52,011 nucleotides of DNA from Lachnospiraceae bacterium (lineage in GTDB: Bacteria; Bacillota; Clostridia; Lachnospirales; Lachnospiraceae): the NCBI GenBank assembly GCA_022769625.1, contig JALEJP010000032.1, positions 1-52,011 on the forward strand, read 5' to 3'. The notes under the pieces were generated by a model that had not been told where the DNA came from, made no database searches, and was given only the letters and a program-made list of their open reading frames with translations. Positions 8,922-18,190 of this stretch are shown in pieces; the stretch's first letter is position 1; every line of letters starts with the position of its first letter. The position numbers were made by a program, and so were the translations under genes.

Positions 8922-9689
8922 ATGACAAGGCAAAAGGGTAAACTGCTCACATTTTGTTTTTCACTGGTGCCGGGGGCAGGGCACATGTATCTTGGTTTTA
9001 TGAAACAGGGGATATCTCTGATGACCACCTTTGCGGCACTGTGCGCGATAAGTGCCTGGCTGGAGATCGGACCGCTTCTGTTATTTGCACCGATTATATG
9101 GTTTTACAGCTTTTTTGACGTGATCAACAAAAATTCTCTGGACCCGGAAGAATTTTATGCACTGGAGGATCACTATATCTGGGGAGACGGATGGCTGGAT
9201 ATGGAAGGTGTTTTCCGGGACAGCATCAAAAGCAGAAACAGCAGAAAAACACTGGCTGTTGGCATGTATATCGTCGCCGGTTGTATGCTTTGGAGTGTAC
9301 TGAAATACTTTGTGAACGGCGTTTTTGGCTTTAACTGGATTGTGGGAGCTGTTATTGACAAGCTTCCGGTTCTGGCGGTGGCAGGTGTCATTATCTGGCT
9401 TGCCTATCGGCTGATGCAGAGCGCAGATGGAACAGAAGAGCCATTCTTTGCAGATGAGACAGAAACGGATGTCCCGTATCCGTTTGTACATCCCCCTGTG
9501 CTGCATGAGGAAAAAGCAGTGCCGGTGCAGCCTGCAAACATCCCGGAAACGATGGAAGCAGGTGGAATGCGGGAAGCGGCTGCCCGGGAGGAGAGCAGAG
9601 AAACTGTCTGGCAGGAGCCGGAGAAAACATCGGACAGTGTTCAGACGGCAGAGAAGCCGGTAAAGGAAGAAATGTCTGCGGATTTGTGA
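8922..9689 (+). CDS. membrane protein of the sigma/anti-sigma operon
   Basis: About four membrane segments lie in the N-terminal 170 residues. The beginning (FSLVPGAGHMYLGFMKQG) resembles the TM2-domain pattern. The last 80 residues are soluble, rich in Glu and Pro and low in complexity. ATG 8922 is nine bases after GGGAGG (8907-8912); an ATG at 8916 is only three bases away and less likely. It probably belongs to the signalling unit with the two genes before it, but no specific function can be assigned. Confidence 0.6.
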   Translation: MTRQKGKLLTFCFSLVPGAGHMYLGFMKQGISLMTTFAALCAISAWLEIGPLLLFAPIIWFYSFFDVINKNSLDPEEFYALEDHYIWGDGWLDMEGVFRDSIKSRNSRKTLAVGMYIVAGCMLWSVLKYFVNGVFGFNWIVGAVIDKLPVLAVAGVIIWLAYRLMQSADGTEEPFFADETETDVPYPFVHPPVLHEEKAVPVQPANIPETMEAGGMREAAAREESRETVWQEPEKTSDSVQTAEKPVKEEMSADL

Positions 9690-9700
9690 CATATAAAAAG

Positions 9701-9751
9701 AATCCCTTCATAGGATGCAGTAATGAGACTGTCCTGTGGAGGGATTTTTTT
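9701..9751 (+). terminator. terminator hairpin whose 3' arm contains the next gene's ribosome binding site
   Basis: AATCCCTTCATAGGA (9701-9715) pairs with TCCTGTGGAGGGATT (9732-9746), with two G-U pairs and an inner CAG/CTG. Seven T's follow (9745-9751). GGAGGG (9738-9743), the likely ribosome binding site of the SpmB-like gene, is inside the 3' arm. Confidence 0.7.
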
Positions 9752-10277
9752 GGGTTTTCTTGTGTTTCTGTCCACGTATATCATACCCTTTATCCTGCTC
9801 TATGTGGTGGGATATGCTTTTTTGAAAAAAACCAATGCTTATGAAGATTTTATACGGGGAGCGGCAGATGGTTTCCAGACAGTCGTCAAAATCATGCCAA
9901 CCCTTGTGGGGCTGATGGTAGCCGTCGGGGTACTGCGTGCATCCGGATTTCTGGATCTTTTCGGATGCTGTCTTGGAAAACTGCTGCAGGGAACCGGATT
10001 TCCGGCCCAGCTTGTGCCTCTTGCCATCGTCCGTATGTTTTCTTCCAGTGCCGCCACGGGACTTGCACTTGATATTTTCAAAGAGTTTGGCACAGACTCC
10101 AGGATCGGTATTCTGGCATCGTTGATGCTGTGCTGTACGGAGACAATTTTTTATACCATGAGTGTCTATTTTATGACGGCGAAGGTCACAAAGACACGTT
10201 ATACACTGGCCGGAGCACTGCTTTCCACATTTGCCGGTATTGCCGTCAGTGTATTTCTGGCAGGAAAGATGGTTTAA
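9750..10277 (+). CDS. spmB: SpmB-like spore maturation / nucleoside-recognition (Gate) domain membrane protein
   Basis: The protein has about five hydrophobic segments with the family pattern: LSTYIIPFILLYVVGYAFLKK, then ADGFQTVVKIMPTLVG, RASGFLDLF and FSSSAATGLALDIF. SpmB acts with SpmA in spore core dehydration. No spmA is next to this gene, which is unusual. TTG 9750 follows GGAGGG (9738-9743) by six bases and gives the usual N-terminal length. An ATG at 9723 would add nine residues and lies in the loop of the preceding terminator. The SpmB assignment is by resemblance only; another Gate-domain role is possible. Confidence 0.7.
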   Translation: MGFLVFLSTYIIPFILLYVVGYAFLKKTNAYEDFIRGAADGFQTVVKIMPTLVGLMVAVGVLRASGFLDLFGCCLGKLLQGTGFPAQLVPLAIVRMFSSSAATGLALDIFKEFGTDSRIGILASLMLCCTETIFYTMSVYFMTAKVTKTRYTLAGALLSTFAGIAVSVFLAGKMV

Positions 10278-10322
10278 ACGAGGACTGTGCAGTTTGACCC
10301 GGGTTATATGCGTACAGGGAGC

Positions 10323-11873
10323 CTACAGTTTCAGGGACCATTCCTGGCAGTTCCAGACCTTTGTCACGATGTCCTGATAAAATTCCGGTTCGTGGCAGAT
10401 CAGGAGGATACTGCCTTTGTATTCCTTCAGTGCCCGTTTCAGTTCGTCCTTTGCGTCTACATCCAGATGATTGGTGGGCTCGTCCAGAAGCAGGATATTT
10501 GTCTCCCGGTTCAGAATCTTGCAGAGACGCACCTTTGCCTGCTCTCCACCGCTTAAGACGCGGATCTGGCTTTCAATGTGCTTGGTGGTCAGTCCACATT
10601 TAGCCAGCATGGAGCGCACCTCATACTGAGAAAGAGCAGGAAACTCGTTCCAGATCTCCTCGATGCAGGTGGTGCTGTTTTTCGTGTCTGCCTCCTGCTC
10701 AAAGTAGCCAATGTACTGGTAATCACCAAGCTGAACCTTTCCGGAAAATGGTTTTACCAGTCCAAGAATACTCTTTAAAAGGGTGGTTTTTCCGATTCCA
10801 TTGGCACCTGTCAGGGCAATGCGCTCACCGCGTTCCATGCGGATGTTCAATGGCTTTGTCAGGGGTTCGTCGTAACCGATCACAAGGTCGCCTGTCTCAA
10901 AAATCATTTTTCCGGAAGCACGCGCTGTTTTAAAATGAAACTCCGGCTTTGGTTTTTCTTTGGTCAGCTCGATGATATCCATTTTGTCCAGTTTTTTCTG
11001 GCGTGCCATCGCCATGTTTCTGGTGGCAACGCGGGCTTTGTTCCGGGCAACAAAATCCTTCAGGCTGTTGATTTCCTGCTGCTGCCGGTTGTAGGCAGCT
11101 TCAAGCTGTGCCTTTTTCATGGCCCGGATTTCCTGAAATTTATCATAATCACCGGGATAACGTTCCAGTCTGCAGTCCTCCATGTGGTAGATCAGGTTGA
11201 TTACACTGTTCAGAAACGGAATATCGTGTGAGATCAGGATAAAGGCATTTTCGTAGTCATTTAAGTATCGTTTGAGCCATTCGATGTGCTGTTCATCCAG
11301 GTAGTTGGTGGGCTCGTCCAGAAGCAGGATATCCGGCTTTTCCAGCAGAAGCTTACCCATCAGTACACGGGTACGCTGACCGCCGGACAGATCCGTCACA
11401 TCACGGTCCAGACCAAGCTCATCCAGCCCAAGTGCATGGGCAATCTCCTCCACTTTTGCGTCGATCATATAAAAGTCATGATGTTCCAGAAGCTCCTGGA
11501 AGGTACCCGTCTCTGCAAGCAGCTCTTCCATCTCTTCCGGGGAGGCGCTGCCCATCTGTTCATACATGTGGTTCATCTGAGCTTCCATTTCGAACAGAAA
11601 CTGGAAGGCGGAGCGCAGCACATCGCCGATGGTCATGCCTTTCTCCAGAACCGAATGCTGATCCAGGTAGCCAACACGTACATTTTTTGCCCATTCCACC
11701 GTGCCCTCATCCGGCATCAGCTTTCCGGTGATGATGTTCATAAAGGTTGATTTCCCCTCGCCGTTGGCACCGATCAGTCCGATGTGCTCGCCCTTTAAGA
11801 GGCGGAAGGAAACGTTGTCAAAAATGGCACGGTCACCAAAACCGTGCGTCAGGTTTTTTACATTCAGAATCAT
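10323..11873 (-). CDS. ABC-F family ribosome-associated ATPase
   Basis: Two ABC domains in one soluble 516-residue chain without membrane segments define an ABC-F protein. The Walker A motifs are GANGEGKST and GANGIGKTT, with signatures LSGGQRTRV and LSGGEQAKV and Walker B LLLDEPTN in both halves. The charged helical linker (about residues 235-310) is the family's P-site tRNA interaction motif region. Members act in the ribosomal E site as translation factors or antibiotic protection proteins; this one resembles the housekeeping YkpA/YbiT group. The start at 11873 follows AAAGGAG by eight bases; the open frame upstream of it (to 11975) is not coding. It is divergent from sbcD. Confidence 0.9.
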   Translation of the reverse strand: MILNVKNLTHGFGDRAIFDNVSFRLLKGEHIGLIGANGEGKSTFMNIITGKLMPDEGTVEWAKNVRVGYLDQHSVLEKGMTIGDVLRSAFQFLFEMEAQMNHMYEQMGSASPEEMEELLAETGTFQELLEHHDFYMIDAKVEEIAHALGLDELGLDRDVTDLSGGQRTRVLMGKLLLEKPDILLLDEPTNYLDEQHIEWLKRYLNDYENAFILISHDIPFLNSVINLIYHMEDCRLERYPGDYDKFQEIRAMKKAQLEAAYNRQQQEINSLKDFVARNKARVATRNMAMARQKKLDKMDIIELTKEKPKPEFHFKTARASGKMIFETGDLVIGYDEPLTKPLNIRMERGERIALTGANGIGKTTLLKSILGLVKPFSGKVQLGDYQYIGYFEQEADTKNSTTCIEEIWNEFPALSQYEVRSMLAKCGLTTKHIESQIRVLSGGEQAKVRLCKILNRETNILLLDEPTNHLDVDAKDELKRALKEYKGSILLICHEPEFYQDIVTKVWNCQEWSLKL

Positions 11874-11910
11874 AGGTAATCTCCTTTGGGTTGTGTTGGG
11901 AGTCAAGGGT

Positions 11911-11939
11911 ATTATAATAGAAGGAAAAGGATTGTGCAA
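11911..11939 (-). promoter_or_regulatory. promoter of the ABC-F gene
   Basis: On the minus strand TTGCAC (11939-11934) and TATAAT (11916-11911) are 17 bases apart. The -35 box overlaps that of the sbcD promoter on the other strand by four bases. Confidence 0.55.
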
Positions 11940-11960
11940 CCGGGAAAAAAACGCTATACT
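11932..11960 (+). promoter_or_regulatory. promoter of sbcDC
   Basis: TTGTGC (11932-11937) and TATACT (11955-11960) have 17-base spacing and lie 26 bases before the sbcD start. A second plus-strand pair, TTGTGT (11891) and TATAAT (11913), is also possible. Confidence 0.55.
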
Positions 11961-11986
11961 GAAAAAGAGAAACAAAGGAGACAGAC

Positions 11987-13123
11987 ATGAAATTTATCCA
12001 TATATCGGACCTGCACCTTGGAAAGCGGGTCTATGAATTTCCGATGCTTGAGGAGCAGAGGGATATTCTGGAAAAGATACTTGGCATTGCAAAGGACGAG
12101 CGTGCGGACGGTGTTCTGGTTGCCGGGGACGTGTATGACAGGCAGGTCCCCTCCGCCGAGGCAGTGCAGCTGTTTGACTGGTTTCTGACTGCGCTGGCAG
12201 AGATGGGGCTTTATGTGTTTGTGATCAGCGGAAACCATGACAGTGCCGAACGTCTCGCGTTCGGAGCCCGACTGATGGAGACGCAGCGGGTTTACCTTGC
12301 TCCGGTGTTTGCCGGGGAGGTGAAAACAGTCAGTCTCACCGATGCATATGGAGAACTCTGCATCTATCTTTTGCCTTTCATAAAGCCTGCTTATGTGAGG
12401 AGATTCTATCCGGATCGGGAGATTGCGGACTATGAGGAGGCTCTTGGGACAGTGATGGAGCATATGAGTGTGGATGAGACCAAAAGAAATATACTTTTGG
12501 CACATCAGTTTGTGACAGGTGCCAGCCGGAGTGAGTCAGAGGAGATCACGGCAGGCGGACTGGACAATGTGAGTGCGGAACATTTTGCTGCGTTTGACTA
12601 TACGGCACTTGGGCACATTCACAGGCCCCAGTCAGTTGGAGCGGCAACGATCCGCTATTGCGGTACACCGCTGAAATATTCTTTTTCCGAAGCAGGACAC
12701 GAAAAATCAGTGACAGTTGTGGAGCTTATGGAAAAGGGAAGGACAGATATCCGGACGATTCCGCTGAAGCCTCTGCGCGATCTGCGTGAGATCAGAGGCA
12801 GCTATGAGGAGATCACGGCCAGAAAGTACTGGGAAAATACGGAAACAGAGGATTATCTGCATGTGACCCTGACGGATGAGGAGGATATTCCGGAAGCGAT
12901 CCGGAAACTTCGGGTGATCTATCCGAATATCATGAAGCTGGATTATGACAACAGGCGTACCAGAAGCTTTGCTTCCATTGAAATGAGTGAAAAACCGGAG
13001 GAGAAGACTCCGCTGCAGCTTTTTGAGGAATTGTACCGCCTGCAGAATAATCAGGATCTCGGAGAGGAACAAAGGGCCTATCTTACCAGGCTGGTAGAAG
13101 AAATCTGGGAGGTGGAGCGATGA
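11987..13123 (+). CDS. sbcD: nuclease SbcCD subunit D
   Basis: This is a calcineurin-like phosphoesterase with all metal-binding motifs: SDLHLG (residues 7-12), AGDVYDR, SGNHDSAER and GHIHRPQ. The length of 378 residues is normal. With SbcC it forms the Mre11-Rad50-like complex that cleaves DNA hairpins and protein-blocked ends. ATG 11987 lies six bases after AAAGGAG. The stop overlaps the sbcC start by four bases (ATGA), so translation is coupled. Confidence 0.95.
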   Translation: MKFIHISDLHLGKRVYEFPMLEEQRDILEKILGIAKDERADGVLVAGDVYDRQVPSAEAVQLFDWFLTALAEMGLYVFVISGNHDSAERLAFGARLMETQRVYLAPVFAGEVKTVSLTDAYGELCIYLLPFIKPAYVRRFYPDREIADYEEALGTVMEHMSVDETKRNILLAHQFVTGASRSESEEITAGGLDNVSAEHFAAFDYTALGHIHRPQSVGAATIRYCGTPLKYSFSEAGHEKSVTVVELMEKGRTDIRTIPLKPLRDLREIRGSYEEITARKYWENTETEDYLHVTLTDEEDIPEAIRKLRVIYPNIMKLDYDNRRTRSFASIEMSEKPEEKTPLQLFEELYRLQNNQDLGEEQRAYLTRLVEEIWEVER

Positions 13124-15942
13124 AGCCGAAAAAACTGGTCATGTCGGCCTTTGGACCTTATGCAGGCAGAGAGGAAATTGATTTTACCGGGCTTCCGGAA
13201 AATGGACTTTTTCTGATTACCGGAGATACCGGTGCGGGAAAAACGACAGTTTTTGATGCCATTGCCTTTGCACTCTACGATGCAGCCAGCGGCAGCAGCC
13301 GGGAGACCTCCATGTTCCGCAGCAAGTATGCTGCGCCGGAAACGGAAACCTTTGTGGAGTTTACGTTTCTTTATCGGGGAGGAGAATACCGAATCCGGCG
13401 AAATCCGGAGTATGAGCGTCCCAAAGCGAGGGGAACCGGGATGACGATGCAGAAGGCGGAGGCCGAGCTGCATTTTCCGGATGGACATGTGATCACAAAG
13501 GCAAAAAATGTGACAAAAGCAGTGGAAGAGCTCACCGGACTGCGAAAGGATCAGTTTACACAGATTGCCATGATTGCCCAGGGAGATTTCCGGAAGCTTT
13601 TGTTGGCTAAGACATCAGAACGAAGCGAGATTTTTCGGAAAATATTCCGAACTGATGTATACCAGGAGCTGCAGCAGAGGCTGAAGGAGGATTTTCAGAT
13701 CCTGGATACACAGTACCGGGAAGTGAGCAGGGAGAGGGAGCGCGTCCTGAAAAATGTGGTCTGTGAAAAAGGGGACATCCGGGAAAGCCGGCTTGCAGCC
13801 ATGCAGCAGAAAAAGGAAGGGTACACGGCAGAAGAGGCAGAACAGCTGGTAGAGGAGCTGCTGGCGGCGGACAGGGAGAAAACGGAAGTCCTGGATGAGA
13901 TGCTTGACACTCTGAAGAAAGAAATCGCAGCCGGAAATGAAAGGCTTGGACGGGCGAAGGAAAACGAGAAAGCCCGCAGCAGACTTGCGAAGGCAAAAGA
14001 GGAGCTGGCCATTTGGCAGGAAAAATATGAGCCGCTGAAAGACGCATTTGAAAGAGAAAAAGACAGGGAGGATGCGCGCAGCGCCCTGCTTGTGGGGATC
14101 CGGCAGGAAGAAAAGGAACTTGAAAAGTTTGAGGAGCTGAAAAAACTTGCCTCCCGGATTCGCAGGAAACAGAAGGAAACGGAGCAGGCGGAACAGGCAG
14201 GCATCGATTTCGCAAAGAAGGTCAAGGATGCGGAAAAAGAGGCGGAGGATATCCGGGAGAGGCTTCTGCAGCTTGGTGATGTGAGCGAGCGTCTGGCAGA
14301 ATATGAACAGAAGTATCAGAAACTTCTGGTGCAGCAGAAAAGCAGGGAGGAGCTGGAGCAGAAGCTGGAGGACGGTGAACAGCTGAAAATCCGTTACCGG
14401 GAGGCCGTACAGGATTATATTGCAGAACAGAAGAAATATGAGGAAAATACCAGACTCTATGAGCAGCAGGAAAAAGCATTTCTGGACAGTCAGGCAGGTA
14501 TTCTGGCAGCCGGTTTAAAGGATGGGGAGTGCTGTCCGGTGTGCGGATCCATCATTCACCCCAGGCTTGCCCCGATGGTGCATGGTGCTCCGGACAAACG
14601 GGTGCTGATCCGAAGAAAAAAAGAGGTGGAGCAGATAAATGAAAGCCGTCAGGCAAAAAGCCGGGAAGCTGCCCAGTGGAAAGGGAAAGTACAGACTGTG
14701 GCTCTGGAAGTCGCAAGGCTTGGAAAAGAGCTTGGAAGTTATCTGGATCTGCCGGAGGATTTCTGGCGGGAAGAGGCAGAAAAGGAGCCGGAATGGATGG
14801 AGACACTGAAATCCCGGATTCTTGTGTGGAAACAGCGCGCAAAGGAGCAGCAGGATGAACTGCAGCGATGCCTGAGTGAGACGAAAAAGCAGAAAAAACA
14901 GAAGGGAAATCTGGAAAAACGTCTTCCCATGGCAGAAAATGAGAGGAAAGAGGCGATGGACGCCAGACACCGGGCAGAGGTGGCTCTGACAAAGTGCCGG
15001 GAACAACTCGCTGCACAGACGGAGGCTTACGAAAGCAGTAAAAAAGAACTGCAGTACGAAAGCCGTTCCGAGGCGGAAGCGGCGCTGGAAAAAAAGCGCA
15101 GGGCATATCAGGCTCAGAAGCTTGCCTTTGAGAAGGCAGAACGTGATTTCCACAGCTGTGAGAAGGAGATCCGCGGATATGAGAGTACCATTGCTTCTCT
15201 GCAGGAGCAGCTTACCCAGGCAGAGTCCATTGATGCAGCCGGGGAGGCACAAAAGCTTGCAGAGGCAGATGACAGACACAATCGGCTTCAGGAAGAGAAG
15301 GAGCGTCTTGTCAGCCGTCAGGATGCAAATAAAAAGGCACTAAGCGCGCTTAAGGAGCAAAACAGCAGTATGGAAAAGCTGGAAAAGCAGTGGGGATGGA
15401 TGAAGGCGCTGCATGATACCGCTCAGGGAGCAGTCAAAGGAAAGGATAAGGTCATGCTGGAGACTTATGTCCAGATGAGCTGTTTTGAACGCGTGATTGC
15501 CAGAGCAAATGTAAGGTTTATGATCATGAGCGGCGGACAGTATGAGCTGAAACGGAAGCAGGATGCGGATAATCAGAAAAGTCAGGCAGGACTTGAATTG
15601 AATGTGGTGGATCATTATAATGGAACAGAGCGGGATGTGAGGACTCTGTCGGGAGGTGAATCCTTTATGGCATCTCTCTCCCTGGCACTTGGACTGTCAG
15701 ATGAGATTCAGACGCGGGCGGGAGGTATTCAGCTGGATGCCATGTTTGTGGATGAAGGCTTTGGCTCATTGGATGAGGATACGTTAAATGATGCACTGAA
15801 GGTGCTGGATGGCATCGGGGAGGGGCATCGTATGGTCGGAATTATCTCCCATGTGGCAGCGCTTAAGGAGCGGATCGGAAACCAGATCCTGGTGGAGAAG
15901 GAGCCGGCAGGCGGAAGCCACACCTCCGTAAGGCTGGAGTAA
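13120..15942 (+). CDS. sbcC: nuclease SbcCD subunit C (Rad50-like ATPase)
   Basis: This is a 940-residue SMC-like ATPase. Walker A is GDTGAGKTT (35-43). Two long coiled coils flank a zinc hook CPVC (472-475), and the C-terminal half of the ATPase has LSGGES and Walker B MFVDEGFGSLDED. It partners SbcD, the gene before it, in end processing of DNA breaks and palindromes. Domain order and length are normal. Reverse-strand open frames within it reflect its coiled-coil composition and are not genes. Confidence 0.95.
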   Translation: MKPKKLVMSAFGPYAGREEIDFTGLPENGLFLITGDTGAGKTTVFDAIAFALYDAASGSSRETSMFRSKYAAPETETFVEFTFLYRGGEYRIRRNPEYERPKARGTGMTMQKAEAELHFPDGHVITKAKNVTKAVEELTGLRKDQFTQIAMIAQGDFRKLLLAKTSERSEIFRKIFRTDVYQELQQRLKEDFQILDTQYREVSRERERVLKNVVCEKGDIRESRLAAMQQKKEGYTAEEAEQLVEELLAADREKTEVLDEMLDTLKKEIAAGNERLGRAKENEKARSRLAKAKEELAIWQEKYEPLKDAFEREKDREDARSALLVGIRQEEKELEKFEELKKLASRIRRKQKETEQAEQAGIDFAKKVKDAEKEAEDIRERLLQLGDVSERLAEYEQKYQKLLVQQKSREELEQKLEDGEQLKIRYREAVQDYIAEQKKYEENTRLYEQQEKAFLDSQAGILAAGLKDGECCPVCGSIIHPRLAPMVHGAPDKRVLIRRKKEVEQINESRQAKSREAAQWKGKVQTVALEVARLGKELGSYLDLPEDFWREEAEKEPEWMETLKSRILVWKQRAKEQQDELQRCLSETKKQKKQKGNLEKRLPMAENERKEAMDARHRAEVALTKCREQLAAQTEAYESSKKELQYESRSEAEAALEKKRRAYQAQKLAFEKAERDFHSCEKEIRGYESTIASLQEQLTQAESIDAAGEAQKLAEADDRHNRLQEEKERLVSRQDANKKALSALKEQNSSMEKLEKQWGWMKALHDTAQGAVKGKDKVMLETYVQMSCFERVIARANVRFMIMSGGQYELKRKQDADNQKSQAGLELNVVDHYNGTERDVRTLSGGESFMASLSLALGLSDEIQTRAGGIQLDAMFVDEGFGSLDEDTLNDALKVLDGIGEGHRMVGIISHVAALKERIGNQILVEKEPAGGSHTSVRLE

Positions 15943-16022
15943 ATGCTGTGGAGTCCCAGGAATATTCGGCTGAAAACAGAGCGGTTCCTGTTTATATTAC
16001 AGATAAAGAAATGGAGCAGAGT

Positions 16023-16655
16023 ATGACAAAAGAAGAACTTGCGTTAGAGGTCATAGAGAGACTGAAAAAAGAATATCCCCTTGCTGACTGTACGCTGGAT
16101 TATGATGAGGCCTGGAAGCTTCTGGTCAGTGTAAGGCTGGCCGCGCAGTGCACAGATGCCAGGGTAAATGTGGTGGTACAGGATTTGTATGCAAAATATC
16201 CGGATATCAATGCGCTGGCAGAGGCGCAGCCGGAGGAGATCGAGGCTATTGTAAAGCCCTGCGGGCTTGGAAGGAGCAAGGCAAGGGATATCAGTGCCTG
16301 TATGCGTATGCTTCGGGATGAGTACGGCGGAAAGGTTCCATGTGACTTTGATGCGATTCTGAAGCTGCCCGGTGTGGGACGCAAAAGCGCCAATCTGATC
16401 ATGGGGGATGTTTTTGGCAAACCTGCGATCGTTACGGATACCCACTGCATCCGTCTGACCAACCGGATCGGTCTGGTGGACGGTATCAAGGATCCGAAAA
16501 AGTTGGAGATGGCACTCTGGAAGATCATCCCTCCGGAGGAGGGGAGTGACTTCTGCCACAGGCTGGTGTATCACGGCAGGGAAATCTGTACCGCCAGAAC
16601 GAAACCGCACTGTGAACGGTGCTGCCTTGCCGATATTTGTGCCAAAAATCTTTGA
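16023..16655 (+). CDS. nth: endonuclease III (DNA glycosylase/AP lyase)
   Basis: The helix-hairpin-helix LPGVGRKSAN contains the catalytic Lys, and VTDTH the catalytic Asp. Four C-terminal cysteines form the iron-sulfur loop; the first spacing is C-x7-C (CTARTKPHC), one residue longer than the C-x6-C I remember from E. coli, followed by x2 and x5. The enzyme removes oxidised pyrimidines in base excision repair. I chose ATG 16023 (MTKEEL), which gives 210 residues, the family norm. A GTG at 15948, six bases after sbcC, would add 25 residues. It probably shares the sbcDC transcript. Confidence 0.93.
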   Translation: MTKEELALEVIERLKKEYPLADCTLDYDEAWKLLVSVRLAAQCTDARVNVVVQDLYAKYPDINALAEAQPEEIEAIVKPCGLGRSKARDISACMRMLRDEYGGKVPCDFDAILKLPGVGRKSANLIMGDVFGKPAIVTDTHCIRLTNRIGLVDGIKDPKKLEMALWKIIPPEEGSDFCHRLVYHGREICTARTKPHCERCCLADICAKNL

Positions 16656-16680
16656 CATCCCGGTATAAAAAACGTTAATT
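16652..16680 (+). promoter_or_regulatory. possible promoter of the MATE gene
   Basis: A perfect TTGACA (16652-16657) overlaps the nth stop codon. With 17-base spacing the -10 is TTAATT (16675-16680), a weak match. Confidence 0.4.
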
Positions 16681-16713
16681 TTAAGATGTTTATGACATTT
16701 GGAGGATATAGAA

Positions 16714-18078
16714 ATGAAAAGTGCAGAGACAGACCTTACAGTTGGTGCGCCTGGAAAAGTAATTTTACAGTTTTCCGTTCCGCTGCTTTTTACTTTTCTG
16801 CTGCAGCAGTTTTATAATATGGTAGATACGATCGTGGTGGGGCAGTTTTTGGGAAAAGAGGCACTGGCCGGAGTCGGATCTACCGGAGCAATTAATTTTA
16901 TGATCATTGGCTTCTGTATGGGACTGGCGAATGGTTTTGTTATTCCGATCGCACAGCGCTATGGTGCCGGAGATTACCGGGATATGAGAAAATTTGCTGC
17001 AAACAGTATCTGGATGACGGCATTGTTTGGATTGGTTATTACGGTGAGTGTCTGTTTTCTGTGCAGGCAGATTTTAACGGTTATGGAGACACCGTCAGAC
17101 ATTCTGGATCTGGCATATGACTATATTATTATTATTTTTGCAGGGATTCCTGTCACTCTGGCATATAATCTGCTGACCGGTATGATACGGTCACTGGGGG
17201 ATTCCAGATCACCATTGATATTTCTCTTACTGGCGTCTGTGGTCAACATCGGATTTGACATCCTCTCTGTGACTGTGCTGCATATGGGAGTAAAAGGACC
17301 GGCATGTGCAACTCTGTGTGCGCAGGCATTTTCGGCGGTGCTTTGCCTGTGGTGTATCAGGAAACGTTTTCCGATTCTGAAAATGGAGAAAGATGAGTGG
17401 CGGCTGGAGTCAAAACATGTGGGGATTCTGTGCAAAATGGGTATTCCCATGGGACTGCAGTATTCCATTACAGCCATCGGAAGTGTGATTCTGCAGACCG
17501 GAATCAATTCCCTTGGCTCTGCGGCGGTTGCATCGGTTTCGGCGGCTTCCAAACTATCTATGTTCCTGGCCTGTCCTTTCGACGCGCTTGGCTCCTGTAT
17601 GGCAACTTATACCGGGCAAAATGTCGGAGCCCGCAGGCTGGAGCGCATCGGCCAGGGATTGAAGGCGGCGGTACGAATCGGGATGATCTATGCGGTACTT
17701 GTTTTTATTGCTATGCTATTCACTGCAAAATACTGTATGCTTCTTTTTGTGCGTGCATCCGAGACGGCGATCATAAATGATGCGGTCCGATTCATACTTG
17801 CAAACAGTGGATTTTATGTGGCTCTTGTGATCGTAAATACATTTCGTTTTACAATTCAGGGTGCAGGTTTCAGCGGATTTGCGATTCTGGCAGGTGTGAT
17901 GGAGATGGTTGCGCGTGCAGTCATCGGGGTAGTGATGGTTCCTTATCTGGGATTTTCCAGTGTATGTTTTGCAAGCCCGCTTGCCTGGATCATGGCGGAT
18001 ATTTTTCTGATCCCGGCATACCGCAATGTGATGAAAAAGCTCAGAGAGCACAGATATGGTTTTCTGAAAAATGTGTAG
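16714..18078 (+). CDS. MATE family multidrug/metabolite efflux transporter
   Basis: A 454-residue protein has about twelve membrane segments arranged as two related halves. The N-terminal half has the MATE pattern VPLLFTFLLQQFYNMVDTIVVG and GKEALAGVGSTG; the second half repeats it from PMGLQYSITAIGSVILQ. It should exchange Na+ or H+ for cationic compounds, but the substrate is unknown. ATG 16714 follows GGAGG (16701-16705) by eight bases. The nearest resemblance is to the Clostridia-type NorM/DinF-like group, which carries few conserved substrate-specific residues. Confidence 0.9.
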   Translation: MKSAETDLTVGAPGKVILQFSVPLLFTFLLQQFYNMVDTIVVGQFLGKEALAGVGSTGAINFMIIGFCMGLANGFVIPIAQRYGAGDYRDMRKFAANSIWMTALFGLVITVSVCFLCRQILTVMETPSDILDLAYDYIIIIFAGIPVTLAYNLLTGMIRSLGDSRSPLIFLLLASVVNIGFDILSVTVLHMGVKGPACATLCAQAFSAVLCLWCIRKRFPILKMEKDEWRLESKHVGILCKMGIPMGLQYSITAIGSVILQTGINSLGSAAVASVSAASKLSMFLACPFDALGSCMATYTGQNVGARRLERIGQGLKAAVRIGMIYAVLVFIAMLFTAKYCMLLFVRASETAIINDAVRFILANSGFYVALVIVNTFRFTIQGAGFSGFAILAGVMEMVARAVIGVVMVPYLGFSSVCFASPLAWIMADIFLIPAYRNVMKKLREHRYGFLKNV

Positions 18079-18104
18079 ATTTTATTAAGAATTGTTAAGA
18101 AAAG

Positions 18105-18133
18105 TTGACATGAAAGAAAGCTCATTGTAAAAT
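18105..18133 (+). promoter_or_regulatory. strong sigma-A promoter of the first lipoprotein gene
   Basis: TTGACA (18105-18110), 17 bases, TAAAAT (18128-18133). The leader contains a short perfect hairpin, GCGGC-TAAA-GCCGC (18161-18174), just before the ribosome binding site AAAGGGGG. Confidence 0.7.
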
Positions 18134-18190
18134 GGAAGCAGGGAGTTGACAACCAGAACAGCGGCTAAAGCCGCAGAAAAGGGGGATTAT

